From NCBI GenBank assembly GCA_022425565.1, contig JAKMFG010000271.1, positions 1 to 21,798 on the forward strand: 21,798 nucleotides of DNA, in the 5' to 3' direction. The notes below the pieces were generated by a model. It was not told where the DNA came from and ran no database searches. It saw only the letters and a program-made list of their open reading frames with translations. The stretch's first letter is position 1, and every line of letters begins with the position of its first letter. Origin of the DNA: Alphaproteobacteria bacterium (GTDB taxonomy: Bacteria > Pseudomonadota > Alphaproteobacteria > Puniceispirillales > Puniceispirillaceae). Below, piece by piece: positions 1 to 9,401 of this stretch. Position numbers and translations under genes: made by a program.

Positions 1-1
1 C

Positions 2-859
2 CTGTTTTCCGATGCGGTGGTGTTGGCGCGGCAGGTTGCTGCCACCCATGGCGTGCCGATGCTGGCCCTGTCGAACAACACCGCCATCGCCGGACGGGGA
101 AGCTGGCTGTTCGGCTATTTGCCCGAACAGCAGGTCGATATTCTTCTCGGCCATGCGCTTACCGTCGGACGCAACAAGGTCGGCATCATCGCTGCCGATG
201 ATGTGTTTGGCCAGAGACTGGCGCGCCATGCGCGAAAGCGTCTTGGGCAGTTTGGCCTTGAACCCGAGGATTTCATTACGCTGACAGCGGCGCAGCTTGC
301 CAGCGAGGATCAGTTGAAGAATGCCGTCAAACGCTTCACAGGCTACACACCGCCGGCTGATGACGAAGACACGCCGGCTGCCTCGGAGCTGCCGCCACCG
401 CGCTTTGATGCCGTTCTGTTCGCTGGCAGTGCCGACTTTGCCCTTCGCACAGCACCGGTCCTTGCCTATTACGATGCCGATCCGGAACGCGTGCTTTATC
501 TCGGCAATGCGCAATGGAACCAGCGCCGCATTCTGATGGAACCGTCGCTGCAGGGAGGGCTGTTCGCGTCTCGGCCGACCGACCGCGACGATGCGTTCAA
601 CGCGCTCTGGTCCGATGCCCTGGGCGGACGCCCCGGTGCACTGGCCCGCCTCAGCTTTGATGCTATGGCGATGGCCGCGATCCTCGCCGGGCAAAAACGT
701 GAAACATGGAACGCCGCACTGGAAACGGGATCGGGATATAACGGCTTCAGCGGCGCTTACCGTCTGATGCCTGATGGTGGCAACCGGCGCAGCTTCGAGA
801 TCCGCCAGGTCAGCGGCGGTGTGTCTACCATCTTCCAGCCGGCACCGGACAAGATCTGA
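2..859 (+). CDS. Penicillin-binding protein activator (LpoA/LppC-like), 3' part
   Basis: The reading frame is open from the first bases of the window, so the N-terminus, including any lipoprotein signal, lies outside; about 285 C-terminal residues are visible. The sequence has the type-1 periplasmic-binding-protein fold character of the LpoA/LppC (YraM) family: a segment reading HGVPMLALSNN followed by GSWLFGYLPEQQ and then VGIIAADDVFGQ, matching the part of the fold where the second lobe begins. Family members are outer-membrane lipoproteins that stimulate peptidoglycan synthases such as PBP1A from the periplasm. The partner here is unknown. The gene converges on hemW, whose stop lies 34 bases downstream inside a short palindromic repeat. 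Family assignment is from recognition of the sequence; the specific activator role is inferred. Confidence 0.8.
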   Translation: MFSDAVVLARQVAATHGVPMLALSNNTAIAGRGSWLFGYLPEQQVDILLGHALTVGRNKVGIIAADDVFGQRLARHARKRLGQFGLEPEDFITLTAAQLASEDQLKNAVKRFTGYTPPADDEDTPAASELPPPRFDAVLFAGSADFALRTAPVLAYYDADPERVLYLGNAQWNQRRILMEPSLQGGLFASRPTDRDDAFNALWSDALGGRPGALARLSFDAMAMAAILAGQKRETWNAALETGSGYNGFSGAYRLMPDGGNRRSFEIRQVSGGVSTIFQPAPDKI

Positions 860-860
860 T

Positions 861-903
861 CTGGCTAGCCTGGCCCGGCTAGCCCGGCCCGGCTAGCCCA
901 GCC
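861..903. repeat. Three 14-bp tandem palindromic repeats at a convergent gene junction
   Basis: The self-complementary octamer GGCTAGCC occurs at 863-870, 877-884 and 891-898, a strict 14-base period with GC-rich spacers. Any two copies can pair in RNA on either strand, so the array could act as a bidirectional transcript end for the activator gene and for hemW. The hemW stop codon (893-895, minus strand) lies inside the third copy. There is no T-run after it, so a terminator role is only inferred. Confidence 0.6.
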
Positions 904-2062
904 TGGCAAGAAGCGCGCTTGTCACCTGATTGAGAAGAAGCCGCCCGCCTTCTGTCACGCACAGCCTGTCCGGATCTGCTGTCAGAAGGCCGGCTTCCAC
1001 AAGCTGATCATATGCCGACATGTCGATCAGCCTCGACCGGTCGCCATAGGCAGCTTCCAGTGCCAACATATCGATGCCGTCCGACAGCCGCAGCCCCATC
1101 ATCAGCCGTTCGGCGACAGCGTCCCCGGGCCCGTCCTCGATCAGGGTTTCCACGGCATGGCCGCCGGCTTCAACGGCGTCGAGCCAGCCTGACGGGCTGC
1201 GCCGGGTGGCGGTGCCGGTCCGGTTTGTCCCGTTGCTGATCCGGCCATGGGCCCCGGGGCCGATTCCGATCCAGTCCTCGGCTTGCCAATAGATCATATT
1301 GTGCCTGCATTCAAAGCCTGGCCGCGCATGGTTTGAAATCTCGTAGGCAGGAAGCCCGGCAGCGCGCATCAGCCGGTTTGTCTCTGCATACATGTCGGCG
1401 GCAAGACCATCATCAGCCGTCAGGATGTCGCCGCGCCGCGCGCGGGTATAGAACCCTGTCCCGGGCTCGATTGTCAGCTGGTAGAGCGACATATGGTCCA
1501 GCCCCAGATCGAGCGCCATCTGCAATTCCCCGGTCCAGTCAGCCAGCTGCTGGTCCTGCCGCGCATAGATCAGGTCGATGGACAGCCTGTCGAACGTCTG
1601 CTTTGCGGTGCGAAGCGCGGCCAGCGCCTCTTGCGCGGAATGTTCGCGCCCCAGAAACGCCAGCGCCTCGTCACGAAGCGATTGCACGCCGAGCGACAGC
1701 CTGTTTACCCCGGCCGCACGGAACCCGGTGAAGGTCTCAGCTTCGGCCGATGTCGGGTTTGCCTCGGCGGTGATCTCGATGTCGGGTGCGAGGCCGAACA
1801 GCCGGTCCGCGTCGGCGATGATGCCCTCGACAAGCCAGGCCGGCATCAGGCTTGGCGTGCCGCCCCCGAAAAAGATGCTGTCGAGACGCCGCCCGGCCCC
1901 ATATGCCTGTGCCATGTATTCCAGTTCGCGGCGATAGGCGTCGGCGAATCTTGTATGGTCGATTTCGGCCGCGACATGCGAATTGAAATCACAATAGGGG
2001 CATTTCGCCCGACAGAAGGGCCAATGGATGTAGAGGGCAAGTCGGCGCGCGGGGGTGGTCAT
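893..2062 (-). CDS. hemW: Haem chaperone HemW (radical SAM, HemN-like)
   Basis: The 389-residue protein carries the radical-SAM cluster motif C17-x3-C21-x2-C24 within [14 protein letters not shown], the glycine-rich SAM-binding motif GGGTP at 66-70, and the HemW-type segments SLGVQSL and RHNMIYW. HemW binds haem and a [4Fe-4S] cluster and delivers haem to respiratory proteins; it was long misannotated as oxygen-independent coproporphyrinogen oxidase. The cluster spacing C-x3-C-x2-C followed directly by D-F, without the extra cysteine of HemN, favours HemW. The start ATG (2060-2062) overlaps the rdgB stop in an ATGA arrangement, so translation is probably coupled. It is the last gene of the rph-rdgB-hemW operon. 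Confidence 0.93.
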   Translation of the reverse strand: MTTPARRLALYIHWPFCRAKCPYCDFNSHVAAEIDHTRFADAYRRELEYMAQAYGAGRRLDSIFFGGGTPSLMPAWLVEGIIADADRLFGLAPDIEITAEANPTSAEAETFTGFRAAGVNRLSLGVQSLRDEALAFLGREHSAQEALAALRTAKQTFDRLSIDLIYARQDQQLADWTGELQMALDLGLDHMSLYQLTIEPGTGFYTRARRGDILTADDGLAADMYAETNRLMRAAGLPAYEISNHARPGFECRHNMIYWQAEDWIGIGPGAHGRISNGTNRTGTATRRSPSGWLDAVEAGGHAVETLIEDGPGDAVAERLMMGLRLSDGIDMLALEAAYGDRSRLIDMSAYDQLVEAGLLTADPDRLCVTEGGRLLLNQVTSALLARLG

Positions 2063-2670
2063 GGAAAACAGGCAGCAACCAGCTTGGCAAAGGCATCGGC
2101 GCGATGGCCGATATCGAGCTTTTTCTGCGGGTCTATCTCGCCGAAGGTGAGGTCGTAACCCCTGGCGACGAACATTGGGTCATATCCGAACCCACGATCA
2201 CCGCGCGGCGGCCAGACCAGTTCGCCATTCACGCGCCCCTCGAACACCTCGTGATGACCGTCCGGCCATGCCAGTGCGAGCACGCAGATGAAATAGGCGC
2301 GTCTGTCCGCGCCGCCAGTGGCGGCAAGCGAGCTGTTTACTTTCTGCATGGCCATGATGAAATCGCGGTCGGGTCCCGCCCAGCGGGCCGAATAGATTCC
2401 CGGTGCCCCGTTCAGCGCCGGCACCACCAGTCCGGAATCATCGGCGATGGCCGGTTTGCCCGTGGCATCGACCGTATGGCGCGCTTTCAGAACGGCGTTG
2501 CCAATGAAGCTGTCTTCTGTCTCTTCGGGCTCCTGGACCTCGTGGTCCGCGGCGGACGTCACCTGAAACGGGCGCCCTTTGAACAGGGCCGATATTTCAC
2601 GAAGCTTGCCGGCATTATGCGAGGCAAGCACAAGCTCTGTTTCGGTGAAAATACGATGCGGCGATGCCAT
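2059..2670 (-). CDS. rdgB: dITP/XTP pyrophosphatase RdgB (HAM1 family)
   Basis: This 203-residue protein hydrolyses non-canonical purine nucleoside triphosphates (dITP, XTP, ITP) to monophosphates, keeping deaminated purines out of DNA and RNA. Visible family motifs are SHNAGK at 17-22 (triphosphate binding), ADDSGL at 76-81 (metal site), GIYSARWAG at 91-99 and GFGYDPMF near the C-terminus. The open frame extends upstream to 2832 inside rph, but the ATG at 2668-2670 is chosen because the conserved N-terminus begins there and a GGAG ribosome-binding site lies five bases before it. It sits 19 bases after rph and overlaps hemW by four bases, so it is the middle gene of a three-gene operon. Confidence 0.93.
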   Translation of the reverse strand: MASPHRIFTETELVLASHNAGKLREISALFKGRPFQVTSAADHEVQEPEETEDSFIGNAVLKARHTVDATGKPAIADDSGLVVPALNGAPGIYSARWAGPDRDFIMAMQKVNSSLAATGGADRRAYFICVLALAWPDGHHEVFEGRVNGELVWPPRGDRGFGYDPMFVARGYDLTFGEIDPQKKLDIGHRADAFAKLVAACFP

Positions 2671-2689
2671 GCGCGTCTCCAGACCCGGG

Positions 2690-3415
2690 CTAGAGCGCTG
2701 CGCGGACGGCGCTGTCCTGCAAAGTGAACAGCTGTTTGCAGCCTGCCTCGGCGAGGTCGAGAAGCTGGTCCAGCTCGTCCCGCCGGAACGGTCGTTCCTC
2801 GCCCGTTGCCTGAATTTCCACGAGGCCACCATTGCCGCTCAGCACGAAATTGGCGTCGATTTCGGCATTGCTGTCCTCGATATAGTCAAGGTCGGCGACA
2901 GGCATGCCCTGCCAGATGCCGCAAGAAATGGCAGCGACATTCTCGCGCAACGGCTGGCGGGTGATGCTGCCGGCAAGGAGCATTTTTTCTGTGGCGATGC
3001 GAAGCGCAACCCAGGCGCCGGTAATGGCGGCGGTACGCGTCCCTCCATCTGCCTGAAGCACATCGCAGTCGAGCTTGATCTGGTGTTCGCCAAGCGCTTC
3101 AAGATCTGTGACAGACCGGAGTGCACGTCCGATCAGGCGCTGAATTTCAAGCGTCCGTCCACCCTGTTTTCCGCGCGATGCCTCGCGGTCCGTGCGCGTG
3201 TGGGTGGAGCGTGGCAGCATACCATATTCGGCGGTGACCCAGCCGCGGCCCGTGTTGCGAAGAAACGACGGGACCCGGTCCTCGACCGAAGCGGTGCACA
3301 GCACATGCGTGTTACCGAATTTCGCGAGGCATGACCCTTCGGCATGCAGCGAGAATCCCTGTTCGAGTGTGACGGTGCGAAGTGCGTTTGGCGCACGGCC
3401 TGAAGGACGCTCCAT
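2690..3415 (-). CDS. rph: Ribonuclease PH
   Basis: The 241-residue protein has normal family length. RNase PH is a phosphate-dependent 3' exoribonuclease that trims the 3' ends of tRNA precursors as a hexameric ring. Recognisable segments are [11 protein letters not shown] at the N-terminus, [19 protein letters not shown] around 56-74, and [21 protein letters not shown] around 115-135, which holds the catalytic aspartates and phosphate-binding residues. The ATG at 3413-3415 has an AGGGG ribosome-binding sequence about seven bases upstream. It is the first gene of the rph-rdgB-hemW operon and is divergent from hrcA. Confidence 0.95.
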   Translation of the reverse strand: MERPSGRAPNALRTVTLEQGFSLHAEGSCLAKFGNTHVLCTASVEDRVPSFLRNTGRGWVTAEYGMLPRSTHTRTDREASRGKQGGRTLEIQRLIGRALRSVTDLEALGEHQIKLDCDVLQADGGTRTAAITGAWVALRIATEKMLLAGSITRQPLRENVAAISCGIWQGMPVADLDYIEDSNAEIDANFVLSGNGGLVEIQATGEERPFRRDELDQLLDLAEAGCKQLFTLQDSAVRAAL

Positions 3416-3526
3416 GAAAAATCCCCTGCTGGTATGGTCTGAAGTGAAATGGAAGGGGCGACGGCGCAGGCATCATCCCACAGCGCGCGATTGACCCCGC
3501 AACCGGCGTTACCCTAAGCTGAAATC
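3416..3526. promoter_or_regulatory. rph / hrcA divergent intergenic region
   Basis: These 111 bases must hold promoters in both directions. The only recognisable element is a TTGACC at 3491-3496 facing hrcA, with no convincing -10 at normal spacing. I see no CIRCE element (TTAGCACTC-N9-GAGTGCTAA), so autoregulation of hrcA by its own product is not supported by sequence here. Confidence 0.4.
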
Positions 3527-4582
3527 ATGAATGACGCTACCCTTCTCGGTCTGAAACCGCGCGCTCTCGAGATTTTCAACGCGCTGGTCACCGCCTATCT
3601 TGGATCGGGCCAACCGATCGGATCGAAGACGCTTGCACAGCGCCTTCGGCATGACCTGTCGCCGGCATCAATCCGCAGCAATATGAGTGACCTCGAGCAG
3701 GCTGGGCTGCTTTATGCTCCGCATACATCTGCCGGACGCGTGCCGACGGAAACGGGCCTTCGCATGTTTGTCGATGGCCTTATGGAATACAGCCCAGATC
3801 TGGTGACCGAAGACCGCATGTCGATCGATGGCGAATGCGCCGTTCGCAATATTTCGGTGGACGAGCTGCTGGAGAAGACCAGCCGCACCTTGTCCGGCCT
3901 GTCACGCTGCGCCAGCCTTGTGCTGTCGCCGGCGAGCAATGCCGAGTTGCAGCATTTCGAGTTTGTGCCGCTTGGCGAGAACCGGGCGCTGGCCGTGCTT
4001 GTGCGGATGGACGGCAAGGTGGAAAACCGGTTGATCGATCTGCCGCCGGGTGTGCCGCAATCGGCGCTTGTGCGGGCCAGCAATTATATGAATGCGCGTT
4101 TGTCGGGGCGCGATCTGATGGCGGCCACAGGTCTGATCCGCTCCGAAATCGTGGCTCAGCGCGCTGAACTCGACGAGGTCTCGCAACGTCTTGTCGAGGC
4201 CGGTGTCGGATTGTGGGCCGGTGATGGGGCAGCGGACGAGGCGGTGCTGGTGATGCGGGGCCAGGCCAATCTTCTTGATGACATTCAGGCCGGCGAGGAG
4301 CTGGATACCATCAGGCAGCTGTTCGACGAGCTGGAGGCGCGGGAGAACGTGCTCCGTCTTCTTGATGCAACGACCGAGGGCGACGGCGTGAAGATTTTCA
4401 TCGGTGCCGAGAACAAGCTCTTCGTCAATACGGGCTGTGCTCTGGTGATCGCGCCCTATCATGATTCCAAGCAGAATGTGATCGGCGCCATCGGTGTCCT
4501 CGGCCCGCGCCATATGAATTACGCGCGAATCATTCCGATGGTGGATTATACCAGTCGCGCCATTGCAGCTGTTCTAAGCTGA
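3527..4582 (+). CDS. hrcA: Heat-inducible transcription repressor HrcA
   Basis: HrcA represses chaperone operons by binding CIRCE operators and is kept active by GroEL. This 351-residue protein has normal length. The N-terminal winged helix-turn-helix is clear: a helix with SGQPIGSKTLAQRL, a recognition region LSPASIRSNMSDLEQAGLL, and the wing HTSAGRVPTETGLRMFVD at about 66-83. The C-terminal dimerisation part includes IFIGAENKLF and IGAIGVLGPRHMNYARIIPMVDYTS, which are characteristic of the family. No strong ribosome-binding site precedes the ATG. The gene normally leads directly into grpE; here two opposite-strand genes separate them. Its 3' end overlaps the convergent zinc-ribbon gene by 53 bases. 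Confidence 0.95.
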   Translation: MNDATLLGLKPRALEIFNALVTAYLGSGQPIGSKTLAQRLRHDLSPASIRSNMSDLEQAGLLYAPHTSAGRVPTETGLRMFVDGLMEYSPDLVTEDRMSIDGECAVRNISVDELLEKTSRTLSGLSRCASLVLSPASNAELQHFEFVPLGENRALAVLVRMDGKVENRLIDLPPGVPQSALVRASNYMNARLSGRDLMAATGLIRSEIVAQRAELDEVSQRLVEAGVGLWAGDGAADEAVLVMRGQANLLDDIQAGEELDTIRQLFDELEARENVLRLLDATTEGDGVKIFIGAENKLFVNTGCALVIAPYHDSKQNVIGAIGVLGPRHMNYARIIPMVDYTSRAIAAVLS

Positions 4583-5060
4583 CCCACCAGTCGCGCGCTC
4601 CGGCCTTTATAGTGAACAGCAGGCGCGACGCGTCCAGATTCTGCAGCGCGATCAGCCCGGCATGATCCAGCCAGATCACCCCGCACCCGCCAGCGATGCC
4701 GGTGACAAGCGCCAGAATGATTGGTGTGGTTCCGATGCCCCGTGCCTTGCTGATGCCGAGTTCGGCGTCACAATTTGAACAGCGCATAACAGGACCGGCG
4801 GCCGGCCAGTCGAGGCCCGGAACCCTGAGCTTGTGCCCGCAGGCGTGACATATGCGCTCGTGAAAGCATCTGGCTGCAGAGACGGACCGGTCGAGCGGGC
4901 GCACCGAATCTGCCGGCAGCGCCGAATCATAGAGCGGGCTTTGCGGGGGAACGACAAACAGCCGGGCGCATTCATGGCATTGGACCGGCATGCCGAAATA
5001 GCGCCGCATCGCGTCGTCAATTCTGACAAGGGAACGGCAATGAGGGCAGCGAAGCTGCAT
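4530..5060 (-). CDS. Double zinc-ribbon single-pass membrane protein, function unknown
   Basis: The 176-residue protein has four Cys-x2-Cys knuckles: C5/C8 with C28/C31, and C71/C74 with C94/C97. Paired as shown, they form two successive zinc ribbons, the first resembling the MJ0042-type ribbon often seen at the start of alphaproteobacterial proteins. A hydrophobic segment at about 112-131 is probably a membrane span, followed by about 45 residues including two W-rich stretches. The ribbons probably face the cytoplasm. I do not recognise a specific function. The ATG at 5058-5060 is the only reasonable start in frame; a purine-rich AGGAGAGG lies rather far upstream. The last 53 bases overlap hrcA tail-to-tail. 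Confidence 0.75.
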   Translation of the reverse strand: MQLRCPHCRSLVRIDDAMRRYFGMPVQCHECARLFVVPPQSPLYDSALPADSVRPLDRSVSAARCFHERICHACGHKLRVPGLDWPAAGPVMRCSNCDAELGISKARGIGTTPIILALVTGIAGGCGVIWLDHAGLIALQNLDASRLLFTIKAGARDWWVSLEQLQWRDWYNPPSE

Positions 5061-5178
5061 CCGGACGCATCCTCTCCTGACGGGACGGCCGGAATGATGC
5101 CGTCACGTCATTGATGCAACCGGACTGGCTAAGAAATCGTTAGCGTGATGGAAAAAAAGCAGCTGGTGCCGGGATGGG
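5061..5178 (-). other. Intergenic region between two minus-strand genes
   Basis: This 118-base gap contains the inverted repeat GCTAA (5128-5132) / TTAGC (5140-5144) with a seven-base centre, and a run of seven adenines at 5152-5158 that is a T-run on the coding strand just after the end of the upstream gene. The T-run follows only a weak potential hairpin (around 5159-5169), so a terminator is possible but not established. Confidence 0.35.
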
Positions 5179-6522
5179 TCAGGATTCGCTATCGTCGACG
5201 GCCTTGCCATTGCCCGTTTTCGCGCCTGCCTTGGGCGGCGCCTTCTTTTTTGCGGCAGCCCTTACAGCACCCTTTGCCGCTTTTTTCGCAGATGCTTTCT
5301 TGGCCACTTTCTGGGCCGCCTTTGGGGCTCTCTTTGTGGCCTGTCCGGCAGGCGGCGCTACTGCCGGCATGTCGGCCATCGCTTCGGCAACCGCAGTCTT
5401 GATCACGGATTTCAGGTCGCTGTCCACAACAGCCTGCAATTCTGTCCGCATGGCGGCAATGATCTCGCGCTTCATTGTCTCGACATCAATCGTCTGGCTG
5501 CTGTCTGCTGACTGGACCACGGCGGCGGCGATTTCCTGCATGGCAGTCTCGATGTTACCAACGGCGGTAAGGTCGGCTGCCTCGGCATGACCATTGGCGG
5601 CCTGTCTCGCTGTTTCGGGTTCCGCTGCCTGATGTTCTACTTCCTGATGTTCTGCTGCCTGACGTTCTACTGCTTGGAGCGACGCGATCTCGCCAAGGGC
5701 GGTCTCATCCTCCCAGGCTTCGCGGACCAGAGTGTGGATGTCGGCAATATCCAGATCATCACCCATATTGTTGCTCGCCGGTGCCGGCGGCTCTTCTGGC
5801 AGAGCTGTTCCGGTTTCGCTCCCGGTTTCGCTCCGGGTTTCGCTCCCGATTTCAATGGTGGCCTGCGCCACTGGCGCAGCGTCATCCGGCTCTTCGAGAC
5901 CAGGCTCGCCGGTGTCTTCCGGCGCAGCATCGAAGCCCGTCACTGGAATGTCGATGACAGGCATGTTCGCATGCTCGTCCATGCCGGGCGCGACAACCTC
6001 ATCATTGCCAGCATGATTGCCAGCATCATTACCAGACTCATTAGTGGTGATGGCGTCGGCAGTATCATTCTGCAGAATGTGGGGCGCGCCGCCGAACCCG
6101 GCCGACAGGTCAATACCTGCAAACGGGTCGTTTGGCACATCGGCTGGGGTTTCGGGCCCGGCAGGCAATTCTGACGGCCTGGAGCCGGCTTCGAGGTCAG
6201 CCAGACGGCGCAGCTCGTCAAACCTCATGGCGATGGCTGTGGCCGGCACCGGAATGGTGTTACCCGTGTCAGTGCGGTCCGTCAGGCGGTCTGTTCCCGC
6301 CGCATCGCTTTGCAGGACGGCAAGCATCGGCGCGCCTGCGACGGCTGATCTTTGGGCCTCCTCATAGAGCGCTGTGATGGATTGTCTGACGGTCGCCATT
6401 AAAGCAGGTCCGGTGGTTGCGAATGCATCTTGCCAAGGCGCCAACTCTGGCATATTCGCCTGTTGCCGACAATATGCCGACATGTGGTTTACGGGGTTGC
6501 CGCCGGCAAACATCGTGAACAA
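5179..6522 (-). CDS. Unrecognised protein: acidic low-complexity middle and histone-H1-like Lys/Ala tail
   Basis: About 447 residues from a TTG at 6520-6522, chosen because GGGGAG lies five bases before it; an ATG three codons later (6511-6513) is the alternative, and the open frame reaches 6639 without another well-supported start. The N-terminal 80 residues look helical and globular. Residues about 120-270 are acidic and poor in hydrophobics, probably disordered, with short repeats: an N-x-x-G type array near 161-175, a SETG/SETR array near 227-238 and a five-residue E-x-Q array near 284-303. A helical stretch (about 347-384) precedes a strongly basic Lys/Ala/Pro tail (about 395-440) like those of bacterial H1-like proteins, AlgP, and the tails of phasin PhaF and PhaM. 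DNA binding is therefore plausible. I recognise no family; phasin-like or polar-organiser roles are guesses. Confidence 0.7.
   Translation of the reverse strand: MFTMFAGGNPVNHMSAYCRQQANMPELAPWQDAFATTGPALMATVRQSITALYEEAQRSAVAGAPMLAVLQSDAAGTDRLTDRTDTGNTIPVPATAIAMRFDELRRLADLEAGSRPSELPAGPETPADVPNDPFAGIDLSAGFGGAPHILQNDTADAITTNESGNDAGNHAGNDEVVAPGMDEHANMPVIDIPVTGFDAAPEDTGEPGLEEPDDAAPVAQATIEIGSETRSETGSETGTALPEEPPAPASNNMGDDLDIADIHTLVREAWEDETALGEIASLQAVERQAAEHQEVEHQAAEPETARQAANGHAEAADLTAVGNIETAMQEIAAAVVQSADSSQTIDVETMKREIIAAMRTELQAVVDSDLKSVIKTAVAEAMADMPAVAPPAGQATKRAPKAAQKVAKKASAKKAAKGAVRAAAKKKAPPKAGAKTGNGKAVDDSES
5629..5673. repeat. 15-bp minisatellite, three copies, inside a coding region
   Basis: Three near-identical 15-base units begin at 5629, 5644 and 5659 (type unit CTGATGTTCTACTTC), with a degenerate fourth copy before them. 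On the minus strand they encode five-residue units of the form A-x-E-x-Q. The period is a multiple of three, so copy-number change would keep the frame. Confidence 0.8.
5809..5856. repeat. 12-bp minisatellite, three to four copies, inside a coding region
   Basis: Units of 12 bases (type CCCGGTTTCGCT) begin at 5809, 5821 and 5833, with a degenerate copy at 5845. They encode the four-residue repeat SETG/SETR of the histone-tail protein on the minus strand. Confidence 0.8.
6002..6044. repeat. 12-bp minisatellite, three copies plus partial, inside a coding region
   Basis: Units of 12 bases (type TCATTGCCAGCA) begin at 6002, 6014 and 6026, followed by a partial copy. On the minus strand they encode the Asn/Gly-rich repeat NESG-NDAG-NHAG of the histone-tail protein. 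Confidence 0.75.
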
Positions 6523-6570
6523 CGCGTCTCCCCGTCCTTTCGGCGGCGCAAAATTTCCCTGCCCTTTGTA

Positions 6571-6598
6571 CTTGGATGAAAGGACGATCCCCCTTAAA
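6571..6598 (+). promoter_or_regulatory. Possible sigma32-type promoter of grpE
   Basis: CTTGGA at 6571-6576 is followed after 13 bases by CCCCTTAAA at 6590-6598, resembling the enterobacterial heat-shock form (CTTGAAA / CCCCATNT) imperfectly. It lies about 60 bases before the grpE start, in the divergent region shared with the histone-tail gene. No CIRCE element is visible here. Confidence 0.4.
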
Positions 6599-6656
6599 TA
6601 ACGCAACACAAAGGATGAAATGTCATCTGCTGCTGACAAGAACCAGAGGATGCCCC

Positions 6657-7313
6657 ATGGCAGAAGAGACCAAAAAAGACGAGGATGCCGAGAAGCTGTC
6701 GGAAGCCCCTGCAGGGGATACAGTTGCGGCTGGAACGGCCCATGCCGATGCTGCCACAGAAGGCGAATCGGTAAAAATGGCCGATGATGATGAAACCGGC
6801 CTTGACCCTGTCGAAGCGCTGATTGCCGAGCGTGACTCGCTCAAGGACCAGCTTTTGCGTGCCCTTGCCGATGTCGAGAACATGCGCCGTCGCACCGAGC
6901 GTGAGATGGAAACGGCCCGCAAATACGGCCATACAGGCTTTTCCAGAGATCTCGTTGGCGCGATTGACAATCTGGGGCGCGCTGTCGAGGCCGCGCCCAA
7001 GGGCGAAGAGACGCCGGGCGCCGAAGCCATCGACGGTCTGGTTACCGGCATCGAGATGAGCTGGCAGGAAATTCAGGCGACGATGGAACGCCATGGCATC
7101 CGCCGGATCAGCCCGAAGGGCGAGAAGTTCGACTATAACCTGCATCAGGCGATGTTCGAGATGCCGAGTGCCGATCTCGCGCCTGGAACAGTGGTCGAGG
7201 TTGTCCAGCACGGCTACGTTCTGCATGACAGGCTGCTACGGCCCGCCATGGTCGGTGTTTCGAAGGCTGCTGCACCGCAGGAAAATAGCGAGGATGGCGC
7301 AGAAAAGAGCTAG
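6657..7313 (+). CDS. grpE: Nucleotide exchange factor GrpE
   Basis: GrpE is the DnaK cochaperone that releases ADP, resetting the Hsp70 cycle. The 218-residue protein has the usual layout: an acidic, variable N-terminus rich in Glu/Asp/Lys, a long coiled-coil helix (about 55-115, including LADVENMRRRTEREME), and the C-terminal beta-domain with the family signature around VVEVVQHGYVLHDRLLRPAMV. The frame extends upstream, but the ATG at 6657 is chosen because AGAGGA lies six bases before it and the upstream residues do not look like GrpE. The gene lies directly before dnaK in the same direction, with a separate promoter between them. Confidence 0.96.
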   Translation: MAEETKKDEDAEKLSEAPAGDTVAAGTAHADAATEGESVKMADDDETGLDPVEALIAERDSLKDQLLRALADVENMRRRTEREMETARKYGHTGFSRDLVGAIDNLGRAVEAAPKGEETPGAEAIDGLVTGIEMSWQEIQATMERHGIRRISPKGEKFDYNLHQAMFEMPSADLAPGTVVEVVQHGYVLHDRLLRPAMVGVSKAAAPQENSEDGAEKS

Positions 7314-7323
7314 TTGCGAGCTA

Positions 7324-7351
7324 CTTGCAACCGTGAATTGACATCCTATAT
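7324..7351 (+). promoter_or_regulatory. Sigma32-type heat-shock promoter of dnaK
   Basis: CTTG at 7324-7327, exactly 17 bases, then CCTATAT at 7345-7351 fits the alphaproteobacterial heat-shock consensus as I recall it (CTTG-N17-CYTATNT) at every specified position. A perfect TTGACA at 7338-7343 lies between the two boxes but has no good -10 downstream. A weak inverted repeat GTTGC (7313-7317) / GCAAC (7327-7331) overlaps the -35. The predicted transcript has a leader of roughly 115-120 bases. Confidence 0.7.
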
Positions 7352-7426
7352 GCACGTTAGTCCACACAAAGAGCATGGTCGGGAGCGCGGTGCCAAGGGC
7401 GCAACGATCGAAAGATGCCGAAGACA

Positions 7427-7457
7427 TCACCAGGGTGTCACTAGAGGAAACTGGTGA
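7427..7457 (+). other. Hairpin in the dnaK leader just before the ribosome-binding site
   Basis: TCACCAG at 7427-7433 pairs perfectly with CTGGTGA at 7451-7457 around a 17-base loop. The ribosome-binding sequence AAAGGAG (7463-7469) starts six bases after the stem and stays free, so the hairpin looks more like a leader-stabilising or spacing element than a lid over the start site. Confidence 0.5.
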
Positions 7458-7475
7458 GTAAGAAAGGAGCATGTC

Positions 7476-9386
<1,911 letters not shown>

Positions 9387-9401
9387 CAATCGGGAATGGC
9401 T

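Noticed and set aside
2671..2832. Upstream extension of rdgB into rph
   Set aside because: The extra residues do not resemble the family, and the internal ATG at 2670 has a GGAG at ideal spacing.
5128..5144. GCTAA-N7-TTAGC inverted repeat resembling half of a CIRCE operator
   Set aside because: CIRCE has TTAGC first and GCTAA second with a nine-base centre; here the order is reversed and the rest of each arm does not match.
6523..6639. N-terminal extension of the histone-tail protein to a TTG at 6639
   Set aside because: It would run through the likely grpE promoter and lacks a ribosome-binding sequence; the TTG at 6522 has a good GGGGAG.
7338..7343. Perfect TTGACA taken as a sigma70 -35 box for dnaK
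   Set aside because: No acceptable -10 hexamer lies 16-18 bases downstream, whereas the overlapping CTTG/CCTATAT pair has exact spacing.
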